Assembly: GCA_022448005.1 (NCBI GenBank)
Contig: JAKUTK010000028.1
Location: forward strand, 1 to 60,762
DNA length: 60,762 nucleotides
Origin: Pseudomonas sp.
GTDB lineage: Bacteria; Pseudomonadota; Gammaproteobacteria; Pseudomonadales; Pseudomonadaceae
Reading direction: 5' to 3'
Every line of letters begins with the position of its first letter. Position 1 is the first letter of the stretch. The notes under the pieces are model-generated. The model was not told the origin of the DNA and did no database searches. It saw only the letters and a list, made by a program, of their open reading frames with translations. Made by a program: the position numbers and the translations under genes. This document shows, piece by piece, positions 28,275-36,570 of this stretch.

Positions 28275-28291
28275 GGAACAGGGGCTGTTCC
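28275..28291 (-). promoter_or_regulatory. Hairpin in the leader of the amino-acid ABC operon
   Basis: GGAACAG and CTGTTCC form a perfect seven-pair stem with a three-base loop, 16 bases before the ATPase start and just upstream of its ribosome-binding site. No U-run follows. A role in translation control is possible but unproven. The rest of 28292-28553 shows nothing else I can name. Confidence 0.4.
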
Positions 28292-28553
28292 TGCTCCGTT
28301 TCTATGTAATTGCGCTCCGGCCAACTGCTCGCCATCCTGGCGAGGCGCAAACCTAGCATGGGAGGGGGCACGCGCCAAGCGCGGCGCGGCTGCGAGTGTT
28401 GTGACCGGCTGGTCACTTTGTCTGCCGCGGCCAATGTGCCTTTACTTGTATAGATGAAATTGACCTCGCTTGCCCGACACAGCCTCAGACCCGGATAAGA
28501 ACCGCCGGCCGAACCCTGGCTGCGGGGCCGACCGGGTGTCGGTGCGAGCGTGG

Positions 28554-30611
28554 TTAGGACGGCTCGCTCTTGGGCAGATCGGGGTCGCCGGTGAGCATCT
28601 CGTCATGCTCGCCCATTTTCCACGGCAGGCTGCCGGGCGAGATGTGCAGGAAGTGCAGGTACTTCTCGAACTGGTCGAGGATGTCGCTGATGATGTCGGC
28701 CTGGTCATAACCATAGATGTCGTAGTGCTGACCACCGCGGCGTAGGAAGACCTCGGCTCGGAAGTACTGCTCATCCGTATCCGGCCCCTCGGACAGGGCG
28801 AACGCTGGCATGGCATACCCGACAGCGCGGATCTCATAGACGAAATCTACCTGGTCCTCTTTGATCACTTCCAGATAGACCCGCGAATTGGCCTCGTCCG
28901 AGTGCACTTCGGCCGTCCACTCCTGGCCGCCAAGCTCACGCTGTACGCGGCGCATGGCCTTGAGTACGGTGCTGCCCATGAACGCGTCGACCTGCTCTCG
29001 ATCAGGAAAACTGACCAGGCCGGCCAGGCGCTTCTTCCACAGGCCGGGGCCGGCATTGCTCGCCAGTCGGCTGCTCTGCATATGGTTCTGCAGACTGGTT
29101 TCATGGTGCCCTTCGATCACCAGCGCGCGCCACATGCCCAGCGCGGCAATCATCATGATGATGGCGAAGGGTAGGGCACTGGCAATGGTCATGGTTTGCA
29201 GCGCGCTGAGCCCGCCCGCCAGCAACAGCGCGGAGGCGACTACGCCCTCGATGCTGGCCCAGAATACCCGCTGCCACACCGGCGTATGGCTAGCGCCACC
29301 GGCTGCCAGGGAGTCGATCACCAGCGAGCCGGAGTCGGAGGACGTTACAAAGAAGGTGATGATCAGCACCACCGCCAGAAAGGAGGCGATGGAGGTCATC
29401 GGCAGCAGCTCGAACAATTTGAACAGGGCGATGGCGTTGTCCGCCTGCACGTCGGATATCAGCGAGGTGTAACCCTCGACCATGATCAGATGCAGCGCGG
29501 TATCGCCGAATACCGAGAACCAGAGAAAGGTGAAGATGGTCGGCACGAACATCACGCCGAAGACGAACTGGCGAATGGTCCGGCCGCGACTGATCTTGGC
29601 GATGAAGAGACCGACGAAGGGCGACCAGGCGATGGTCCAGCCAAAGATGAACAGCGTCCAGTTGCCGATCCAGTCGCTGCGGCTGTAGGCCTGAAGGTTA
29701 AAGGTCCGTTCGATGATGTTGTTCAGGTAGCTGCCGGTGTTCTGCAGGAAGGTCTCGAGGATAAAGATGCTCGGCCCGACCAGGAATACAAACACCATCA
29801 GCCCGATCGCCAGGACCATGTTCAGCAGCGACAGGTTCTTAACGCCCTTGTCCAGGCCAGCGACCACCGAGCAGATCGCCAGACCGGTGATGATCGCGAT
29901 AGCGATGATCTGGACGTTGATGCTGATCGGTATCGAGGGCCAGAGATAGTTGACGCCCGCGTTGATCTGGGTGACCGACAATCCGAGTGTCGTGGCGATG
30001 CCGAACAGGGTGCCGAGAATCGCAAAGACATCCACAACATGACCGATCGGGCCGTAGATGCGCTCGCCGATGATCGGGTAGAGCGCCGAGCGCATGGACA
30101 GCGGCAAGCCGTGGCGGAACGAGAAATACGCCAGGACCAGCCCGGTCAGTCCATAAATCGCCCAGATATGAAAGCCCCAATGGAAGAAGGCGATCTGCAT
30201 CGCCTGCTTGGCGGAATCAACCGTTTCCGCCGCGCCCGCTGGTGGCGACGCATAGTGCAATACCGGCTCGGCGACGCCGAAAAATAGCAGCGCGATGCCG
30301 TAACCTGCGGAGAACAGCATCGCAAACCAGGCCGGAAAACTGTACTGCGGCTCGGCGTGGTCCGGGCCCAGCTTGATGCTGCCCCAGGGCGTCATCGCGA
30401 TGCCGACGATGAACACCAGAAAGAACGCCACCGACAGCATGTAGAACCAGCCGAAATTGGTGGTGATGAAGGCCAGCGTAGAGCTGAACACCTCGCCGGC
30501 CAGATCCGGGTTGCTCATCGTGCCGATGACCAGAAGCAACGTGACGACCACGGCGGGGATGAAGACGGGGAAAAGAATGATGGCCTTGGGTAGTTTTTTG
30601 TCTGCTTCCAT
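28554..30611 (-). CDS. betT: BCCT-family choline/glycine betaine transporter, BetT-like
   Basis: Inner-membrane secondary carrier of 685 residues, taking up choline, betaine or similar with Na+ or H+. Twelve hydrophobic segments span about residues 10-510; the aromatic substrate-site segment reads FFHWGFHIWAIYG. After the last segment a hydrophilic C-terminal domain of about 175 residues follows, the osmosensory extension seen in BetT proteins. The ATG at 30611 has AGAGG about 10 bases upstream. No bet biosynthesis genes are nearby. Choline as substrate is the family default, not something the sequence shows. Confidence 0.88.
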   Translation of the reverse strand: MEADKKLPKAIILFPVFIPAVVVTLLLVIGTMSNPDLAGEVFSSTLAFITTNFGWFYMLSVAFFLVFIVGIAMTPWGSIKLGPDHAEPQYSFPAWFAMLFSAGYGIALLFFGVAEPVLHYASPPAGAAETVDSAKQAMQIAFFHWGFHIWAIYGLTGLVLAYFSFRHGLPLSMRSALYPIIGERIYGPIGHVVDVFAILGTLFGIATTLGLSVTQINAGVNYLWPSIPISINVQIIAIAIITGLAICSVVAGLDKGVKNLSLLNMVLAIGLMVFVFLVGPSIFILETFLQNTGSYLNNIIERTFNLQAYSRSDWIGNWTLFIFGWTIAWSPFVGLFIAKISRGRTIRQFVFGVMFVPTIFTFLWFSVFGDTALHLIMVEGYTSLISDVQADNAIALFKLFELLPMTSIASFLAVVLIITFFVTSSDSGSLVIDSLAAGGASHTPVWQRVFWASIEGVVASALLLAGGLSALQTMTIASALPFAIIMMIAALGMWRALVIEGHHETSLQNHMQSSRLASNAGPGLWKKRLAGLVSFPDREQVDAFMGSTVLKAMRRVQRELGGQEWTAEVHSDEANSRVYLEVIKEDQVDFVYEIRAVGYAMPAFALSEGPDTDEQYFRAEVFLRRGGQHYDIYGYDQADIISDILDQFEKYLHFLHISPGSLPWKMGEHDEMLTGDPDLPKSEPS

Positions 30612-30968
30612 AGGGATGCTGGCCTCTGGTTGGCGGGTGTAACGGAAAACGCTCTAAGGCTTCCGAAGCGAAACTGCTATCCAAAGGGTAGACGGCGATT
30701 TGACCCGGATTACTCACCAGATAAGCCACTGTGAGGAATAATCTCTGCGCAGGCACCCGAACGGCACTTATCGCTCAGCGAAAGGGGCGGGAACTGAATA
30801 GATCTGGGATGCGGTCTCTCGGGACGTCTGGCGTTGCACGCCTACTAAAAGTCTTCGGTCATGCACGAAGAGTGCCCGGCTGTCACATCGTTGCTTGTCA
30901 TGCTTGCTTCGGTGTGCGCCGTTCGGCAAGCGGCTGGGTGGTGCGGATAGCAGCAACCCATGGACAGG
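30612..30968. other. 357-base intergenic region upstream of betT
   Basis: It holds the 5' region of betT on the minus strand and the 3' flank of the diguanylate cyclase gene. I see no convincing -35/-10 pair, terminator or RNA gene. Short reading frames here lack ribosome-binding sites and family resemblance. Confidence 0.6.
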
Positions 30969-32945
30969 TCAGTCGATGGCCAGGACCGCCTGATGCGCGG
31001 CGGCCACGACACGGTTCCTACCTGCAGTTTTCGCTGCGTAGAGCGCCGTATCGACCCGGTTGTAAAGGGCATCGAAGTCGTCGTCCTTCTCAAGCTGACC
31101 TACGCCGATACTGATGGTCACCTTGACTTCGACACCGTCAGACCATACGGCCATTTCGGCGATTGCACTGCGAAGCCGCTCTGCAACCTCCATCGCGTCG
31201 GCTTCGTTGGCCCTGGGAAGCAACGCCGCAAACTCCTCTCCACCCATACGGGCGAAGATGTCACCGGTACGAAGTGTTTCCTGGCAAAGGGTCACTACAT
31301 TGCACAGGGTGGCATCACCAGCTGGGTGACCGAAGTGATCGTTGATGCGTTTGAAGTGGTCGAGATCGATTAGTAGCAGGGACAGAGATTGCTGGTAACG
31401 CCTTGCGTTGCTCCGCTCGGCATCGAAGGCTGTCATGAAATAGCCTCGGCTCTTGGCGCCAGTCAATGCGTCCGATGTGGCCAATCGCTGGAGCTCCAAG
31501 GTGTCTCGTTCTTCGGTGAGCTCGCTGCTCACCCAGCGGCCGATCAGGCGGGCAAATTCCAGGTTTGTTGAGCCAAAGCGGTGTCCAGCCACTGAAAGAA
31601 AGCTAAGTGCTCCATGTATCTGGCCTGCGACGAACACCGGAACGGTGGCAAAAGCCGCTATTCGTTTTTCACCTAGCGGGGTGGCGAACTTATGGCCTGT
31701 GCTGTGCGAGCCTTCGATTGCCGCATCGTCTACTTGGCTGGTAAGCACCGACGAGAGGATGCTCGTGAGCTCGGTATCGGCTCCGTTCAGCTCCTTTCCG
31801 TCGGCGGCAACGCACAGATGTGGCGACCATTGCCCACCGACCAGGTGGGAGAACACGGCACATTCCACCGCTAACTGACGGCAGCCAAGCGCCATGACTG
31901 CTTCCAGCTTTTTCGCGCTTGACGAAGGTTGCGCGGCTATATCACTCAGCCCTCGCAGACTTTCGTTTAACTGCAGCAGCTCGGCTCTGGATCGCTGTTG
32001 TAACTGCTGTGCCCTCGCCAGTAACCCTCCACCGCTTAGCAGCAGCAACGTGAGCAGGCCGGCCCAGATCCGGTAGCGAAACCAGCGTGCTTGGTGTGTT
32101 GCATACAGGCTGGCGTTGTCCATGGCGATCAGCACCGTGGCGGGAAAGCCATCGACGTGGCGGTAGGTGAAGAGCTTGTCGCGCCCATCGATCAGGCTGG
32201 TTGCCTGGTAACTGTCATGTGGCGCCGCGGAGGACTGGAGAAACGGCATGGTGTCCGGCAGCGCCATGCCGAACGCACTGGCGTCGACTTTGCGATCACT
32301 TCCTCGTGCGCGCACTACGCCATCGGCACCAACCAGTAGGATCGACCCATTGCGCCCGATGTCCACCGAGCCGAAGAACCTGGCGAAGTAGTCCGGGCTG
32401 AGCGATATGACCATCACACCCCTGAACGTGCCGTCTTTCCTGACGGCGCGGGTCATCTGGATGCTGTAGCGCCCCGAAACCCGCCCGAGTACCGGTTTGC
32501 TGATGTGCAGGCTGTCGCCTGTCGTTTTGAGATGAACCTGATAATGCTCCCGATCGCTCAGGTTTACAGGCGTCGTCACTTTTTCCAGGTTTGAGTATTG
32601 GAGGATGCCGCCGGCATCAATGAAGCCGATCTGGACGACTAGGCCGTGCTCGAATGCGTCCTGGATGACCCTGGCCTGCGCATCGAATCCGGCCTGATTC
32701 CTGATCCACTCATGGCGCAGGAGTTTCAATGCAACATCAATGTCCCTGAACGTACGAACCACATGCTCTTCAAAGGCGCGAGTCAGATTGCCTGTTGCCT
32801 TCTCGGTGTCGTGACGAATCAGCTCACGGTTGCGCGCTTCCTCGAGGGAAAGTACCAGCCACATCAGTGCCACCAGCAACCCGGCGGTGACCAGGATGGT
32901 TATTGGATTGGATGTGAATTTGCCGAGGCGGGCGAGGTAGGGCAT
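30969..32945 (-). CDS. Diguanylate cyclase with Cache and GAF-like sensor domains
   Basis: Membrane protein of 658 residues. A transmembrane segment (about 12-32) precedes a periplasmic Cache (PDC-type) domain with FRDIDVALKLLRHEW and KDGTFRGVMVISLS; a second segment (about 280-300), a GAF-like region, and a C-terminal GGDEF domain follow. The active site reads GGEEF (568-572), a functional variant, and the allosteric I-site RxxD (RTGD) lies five residues before it, so product inhibition is expected. The start is uncertain: ATG at 32945 or an in-frame TTG at 32972, neither with a good ribosome-binding site. It would make c-di-GMP, opposing the HD-GYP protein. Confidence 0.92.
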   Translation of the reverse strand: MPYLARLGKFTSNPITILVTAGLLVALMWLVLSLEEARNRELIRHDTEKATGNLTRAFEEHVVRTFRDIDVALKLLRHEWIRNQAGFDAQARVIQDAFEHGLVVQIGFIDAGGILQYSNLEKVTTPVNLSDREHYQVHLKTTGDSLHISKPVLGRVSGRYSIQMTRAVRKDGTFRGVMVISLSPDYFARFFGSVDIGRNGSILLVGADGVVRARGSDRKVDASAFGMALPDTMPFLQSSAAPHDSYQATSLIDGRDKLFTYRHVDGFPATVLIAMDNASLYATHQARWFRYRIWAGLLTLLLLSGGGLLARAQQLQQRSRAELLQLNESLRGLSDIAAQPSSSAKKLEAVMALGCRQLAVECAVFSHLVGGQWSPHLCVAADGKELNGADTELTSILSSVLTSQVDDAAIEGSHSTGHKFATPLGEKRIAAFATVPVFVAGQIHGALSFLSVAGHRFGSTNLEFARLIGRWVSSELTEERDTLELQRLATSDALTGAKSRGYFMTAFDAERSNARRYQQSLSLLLIDLDHFKRINDHFGHPAGDATLCNVVTLCQETLRTGDIFARMGGEEFAALLPRANEADAMEVAERLRSAIAEMAVWSDGVEVKVTISIGVGQLEKDDDFDALYNRVDTALYAAKTAGRNRVVAAAHQAVLAID

Positions 32946-33149
32946 TGGTACTGCCGAAAAGCGATGGAGCAAAAAATGGTATCGCTGCAGCCGGATGCCG
33001 CCAATTATCCTTTCAGCCCTGACGGATGATCCGAAAGAGCAATCAAGCAGAGCCCTTCAGGCTGCTTGGGCTCGTTGCAGCCTACTCCGTCAGCGCGACT
33101 TAGCGGCGCTTAAATACCTGCTAGCTCTTCTCGATGGCCTCATGAACAG

Positions 33150-34106
33150 TTAGACCGCCATGCTCTTGATGCGCGATTGCCTGCTATAAAACGCCTGAAT
33201 AGCCCACACAACACCTATGAACAGCATCCCCGTGCCAGCCGCTTCGGCAGTAGACGGCCAGCGCTGTGTGATGAGCAGACCCAGTGCCGTCGCATAGAGG
33301 GTTTCACTGGCGATCAACTGACCGCTGAGCGCAAGAGGTAGCCGACGAGTTGCGACTGACCATGCCCAGGCAGCGGCAAGTGTGGCGCCTAGGCCTTGAA
33401 CCATTCCGCTGATGATCAGCGCCTGGGTGCCGGCCAACTCGCCTGGCTGGATAGCGAAGTTGGACAGCTCCAGGTAGAGCCCAACCGGGATAAAGACCAG
33501 CATTTCAACGGCACAGCTGAAAATCAGCATGGCTGACCACAGCATCGGTGACATCTTTGGACGTTGGGCCAAGGCGCTTTCATTGAACAGGCCGAACCCG
33601 GTCCAAAAGGCAATCGCCACCAGTGATGCAAGTAGCCCTAACACTATTGAGCCTGTTGGGCGGTCCACCATCGCCCCGCTCGCGTTGAACACGCTGTAGT
33701 TGACCAATCCAATGCCCAGGGCTGCCATCACCAGCGGGCCGGCAATTGCGCGCCAGGGAATGCTGGAGCTTCGCAAGTTAGCAGTGATGGCGAGCACTAT
33801 CGGGACGGAGCCCATCATGACCGGAGGAATCACCGGACCTGCAGCCAATACCGCCGTCGTGATCAGAAAGAAGAAGCCGATATAGCCCAGGAAGCCCAAC
33901 AGCGCTGCCCATGCCCAGTCGTTCAGCCGTAATTGCCGAACTTCGCGGCGGTAGACGAACAGCACTATCGCGCTACCCACGCCGGCAAAGGCGTAGCTCA
34001 CCACGGCCAGATCGAAAACGCTGTAATCGCCAACCAGTTGCGGAAACATAAAGAGCAGTGACCAGGAAAACGTCGCAGCAATTGCTGCCAGCAGGCCGAG
34101 TGTCAT
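33150..34106 (-). CDS. DMT-superfamily (EamA) transporter
   Basis: Inner-membrane protein of 318 residues with about ten hydrophobic segments in two EamA-like halves; GPVIPPVMMGSVPIVLAI and the C-terminal LSGQLIASETLYATALGLL are typical. Its start overlaps the stop of the TetR gene by four bases, so the regulator and transporter are co-transcribed. The pair suggests efflux of a compound sensed by the TetR protein. Substrate unknown. Confidence 0.88.
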   Translation of the reverse strand: MTLGLLAAIAATFSWSLLFMFPQLVGDYSVFDLAVVSYAFAGVGSAIVLFVYRREVRQLRLNDWAWAALLGFLGYIGFFFLITTAVLAAGPVIPPVMMGSVPIVLAITANLRSSSIPWRAIAGPLVMAALGIGLVNYSVFNASGAMVDRPTGSIVLGLLASLVAIAFWTGFGLFNESALAQRPKMSPMLWSAMLIFSCAVEMLVFIPVGLYLELSNFAIQPGELAGTQALIISGMVQGLGATLAAAWAWSVATRRLPLALSGQLIASETLYATALGLLITQRWPSTAEAAGTGMLFIGVVWAIQAFYSRQSRIKSMAV

Positions 34107-34675
34107 GCGCTCTGCTCCTGTGATTCTTGTTGCTGGATCCAGCCTTGAGCCATCCTTCGAGCTGTATCGAATACCGGCGCGTCCTGGCTCATTGAGCCGC
34201 TGACAAAACTACCCTCCAGCAAGATAAACAGGCCTTCAGCCGCTGTATCAGCGTCTCGTACACCTGCGCTCGCGGCCAATGCTGAGAGATTCTCGCGAAT
34301 CCCCTGCTTATGCCGACTGACCGCCAGGCGCACCGGATGGTCCGGCTGCGGAAATTCAGCCGCACTGTTGACAAACAAGCACCCGCGCCCGCTGTCTCGC
34401 AGAAGAAAGCGCTCATAGAGGTCGAAAAAAGCAAGCATGCTGCTGACCGGGTCGGGCTGCTTCGCCAGCGTGCGCGCTACCTCTTCGCGCCAGCGCCGGT
34501 CGCGCTCATCAAGACAGGCCACTATCAAGGAATCTTTGGACGGGAAGTGGCTATAGAGCGTCATCTTGGTAACGCCGGCCAAAGAGGCGATGGCCGTTAC
34601 CCCAGTGATATGCACACCGTGCGATAGGAACAGTCTCAGCGCCGAATCAATCAAGCGCATTCTGGTTTTGTCCAT
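34103..34675 (-). CDS. TetR/AcrR-family transcriptional regulator
   Basis: Repressor-type protein of 190 residues. The N-terminal HTH spans about 5-50: GVTAIASLAGVTKMTLYSHF followed by PSKDSLI. The C-terminal region is a ligand domain of the TetR_C type (GRGCLFVNSAAEFP is common to a large subgroup). The ATG at 34675 starts MDKTRMRLIDSALRLF. It is first in a two-gene operon with the EamA transporter. A -10-like TATAGT and an ACCGGT-centred motif lie 30-50 bases upstream, suggesting autorepression. Confidence 0.9.
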   Translation of the reverse strand: MDKTRMRLIDSALRLFLSHGVHITGVTAIASLAGVTKMTLYSHFPSKDSLIVACLDERDRRWREEVARTLAKQPDPVSSMLAFFDLYERFLLRDSGRGCLFVNSAAEFPQPDHPVRLAVSRHKQGIRENLSALAASAGVRDADTAAEGLFILLEGSFVSGSMSQDAPVFDTARRMAQGWIQQQESQEQSA

Positions 34676-34705
34676 GGTGCAGGTCTCAGCGTGGTGACAG
34701 CTGAA

Positions 34706-34728
34706 ACTATACTGACCGGTAAGGTTGT
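34706..34728 (-). promoter_or_regulatory. Promoter and possible operator of the tetR-EamA operon
   Basis: TATAGT on the minus strand (complement of 34706-34711) is a good -10 hexamer 30 bases before the tetR start. ACCGGT at 34715-34720 sits just upstream, between -10 and where -35 would be. Flanking symmetry is partial. No -35 match is clear. The remaining 34729-34953 shows nothing else I can name. Confidence 0.42.
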
Positions 34729-34953
34729 GGTTTGCCCAAATACGACCTGGGTTCTGGCTGTTACGACAAGGAAGAGAAGCGGTGACCAGGCGGCGGCGAA
34801 GAGCCTCATCCCGCTGTGCCTGGTCGTTGGCCGTGAGACGGGGCGCACTGTCAGTGCCGGGGCGCTCAGGTTCATCGCGAAACTCGTGCAGCTCAGGCGA
34901 AGCGGGCGGGCGGTTCTTGTGCGTTTGCTCGCGCGATTCCCATGTGGTGGTGG

Positions 34954-35388
34954 TTATTCGGTCTTGTGCAATGACCACAGGCCGCGCCGGAACTCCCGCG
35001 CGACCGCCTCCATGTCGAGCAGCCTGCGGTCGTCCAGGTGACCGCGATACGCCCTGGCGGCGCCCGCCCTGACCATTTCCGAATTGACATCGATCTTGCC
35101 AACACTGACTTGTGCCAGGGTCCGCCCCAGGTCATCGCGGCCCTTGACCTTGAGCGTCACGTTCTTGCCGAAGATGTGGCTGGAAAGCGCTTGCCGGGCC
35201 TGGATGCCATAGGGCTGATTGAGCGCCGGGGTATCGATTTCCGCCAGCCGAACCCTGAGCCGGTCGCCCACGTTGGTCCGGCAGCTGAAGGTATTGCCAT
35301 CGGCAATGCCGATTACCCAGCAGTCGAACGATTCGGCAGAGGCAGGCATGGCAGTGATAAGCAGAGCGGCAAGCAGATAGCGCAGCAT
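34954..35388 (-). CDS. Secreted thermonuclease-fold (SNase) protein with altered active site
   Basis: Protein of 144 residues with an N-terminal signal peptide (MLRYLLAALLITAMPASA) and a staphylococcal-nuclease-like OB fold: NTFSCRTNVGDRLRVRLAEID, then TPALNQPYGIQAR and DDLGRTLAQV. In active members the loop reads DTPE or APE, Glu being the general base (Glu43 in S. aureus nuclease); here it is Ala (GCG codon). The two catalytic arginines (VRLAEID and DLGRT) are kept. So DNA/RNA cleavage may be weak or lost. The start could also be the in-frame ATG at 35400. Confidence 0.8.
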   Translation of the reverse strand: MLRYLLAALLITAMPASAESFDCWVIGIADGNTFSCRTNVGDRLRVRLAEIDTPALNQPYGIQARQALSSHIFGKNVTLKVKGRDDLGRTLAQVSVGKIDVNSEMVRAGAARAYRGHLDDRRLLDMEAVAREFRRGLWSLHKTE

Positions 35389-35551
35389 GAGAGCATCCAT
35401 GCGGTTCGGGGTGGGCGAGGGTAACAGGCTGGTCGAGGCCCTAATCGGCGCCAGGTCTCAGATGGTCCGTCCGCGTTGGCGAAATGGCGGCCGGTCACGC
35501 AGGGCGGGAAATACGCCGAGCAGCCGCCTGATTGTATGGTGTGCGCAACGC

Positions 35552-36334
35552 TTAGAAGGCGGCTTCGAGCTGGTATCGGCGCAGGATTTTCGGCACCGTG
35601 CCATCGGCTATTGCCGCATCCAACGCCTGCTCGAAGGCTTCGAACTGTGCTGCGCTCACGGTCTTGCGCGAGAGACCGATGCCATAGCTGATCGGACCCA
35701 TCTCGCCGGCCTCACGCACTCCGGCAAGGCGCTCTTCCTCGATCAGGTGCCAGGCGACATCCTGATTGAGCACCGCCAGACCGTCCACGCCGAATCGTCC
35801 GGACTGTAGCATGCGCAAAAGCCGGCGATTGTTGGTAGTCAGGTGCAGGCGTATGTCAGGCACCGACTTGAGGCGCTCGGACAACACATAAGAGGTGCCG
35901 GACGGGCCATAAACGCCAATCAGCCGTCCCACCACATCAGTTGGCTGATTGAAGACGAAGCTGCTCTTGGCCTGGGCGAAAACACTGTAGCGAGAAGTGA
36001 CCAGCATCCGGCTGATGTGAAACATCTGCTCGCGCTGCGGTGAAGGTGTCAGTGTGAATATTCCGTCCGCCAGTCCCTGCTCGGCAAGGCGGAATGCGCG
36101 CTGCCAGGGGTACAACTCAATCGTGCACTGGTGCTGCAAGCGTGCGCAGATCGCATGGACCACCTCCACAAAAGGGCCGGCTGCGGCAACGCCTTTGGTT
36201 TCGCTGACCGGAGCGTCAGCCGGATACGTGAACGGGGGGAAGTCCTCGGTCACGAAGCGCCACTGCGCCGCGCTGGCCGGGGCGGCGCTCGACAACAGCC
36301 AGATCAGCAGAATCAACAGAATCCTGTGCACCAT
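35552..36334 (-). CDS. Periplasmic substrate-binding protein, SBP_bac_3-like (distant orphan)
   Basis: Secreted protein of 260 residues. Signal peptide from VHRILLILLIWLLSSAAPASA, then WRFVTEDFPPFTYPAD, VVHAICARLQHQCTIELYPW, a hinge region with GVYGPSGTSYVLSERL and a C-terminal EQALDAAIADGTVPKILRRY. Two cysteines lie close together (CARLQHQC). The ATG at 36334 has AAGGAG upstream, favouring it over the in-frame ATG at 36358. No permease or ATPase gene is adjacent. It resembles the binding proteins elsewhere in this window only at the fold level. Confidence 0.82.
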   Translation of the reverse strand: MVHRILLILLIWLLSSAAPASAAQWRFVTEDFPPFTYPADAPVSETKGVAAAGPFVEVVHAICARLQHQCTIELYPWQRAFRLAEQGLADGIFTLTPSPQREQMFHISRMLVTSRYSVFAQAKSSFVFNQPTDVVGRLIGVYGPSGTSYVLSERLKSVPDIRLHLTTNNRRLLRMLQSGRFGVDGLAVLNQDVAWHLIEEERLAGVREAGEMGPISYGIGLSRKTVSAAQFEAFEQALDAAIADGTVPKILRRYQLEAAF

Positions 36335-36552
36335 TCGGCTCCTTGCGCTGTGGGGCATTCCCTGGCAGTTAGACCCGGCCGGACTATCTCAGCACAGCCA
36401 CTCCCGCCGTTAGCATCAGCCTAGCTCAGAAGAAGTCGTAGCGATGAGGTGATAAGGCCTGGCGGGGTGTGCGTGGGTTTGCGGCGATTCGTCCAGATGT
36501 ACCTTCTTCGGCCGCCTGAACTAGGCTTGTCAGTCCGCAGGCAGCGCAGGGC

Positions 36553-36568
36553 AATATCACGTGATATT
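36553..36568. repeat. Perfect 16-base palindrome at the distal end of the restriction operon
   Basis: AATATCAC followed directly by GTGATATT, no spacer, two bases beyond the hsdR stop codon. It is AT-rich against a GC-rich background. It could be a protein-binding site, a boundary mark of an inserted block or a weak terminator; no U-run follows. The rest of 36335-36552 shows nothing I can name. Confidence 0.6.
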
Positions 36569-36570
36569 CG

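Noticed and set aside
29196..30287. 363-codon frame opposite betT
   Set aside because: Antisense of transmembrane segments, rich in Gln/Asp/Arg; no start signal.
33050..33077. Terminator after the EamA transporter
   Set aside because: The GAGCCC/GGGCTC stem is only six pairs with a 12-base loop and is followed by a weak T tract; too poor to call.
36335..36570. Attachment-site copy of the tRNA-Phe 3' end at the far side of the restriction operon
   Set aside because: I found no stretch resembling the tRNA T-arm/acceptor sequence, and no integrase gene in the block.
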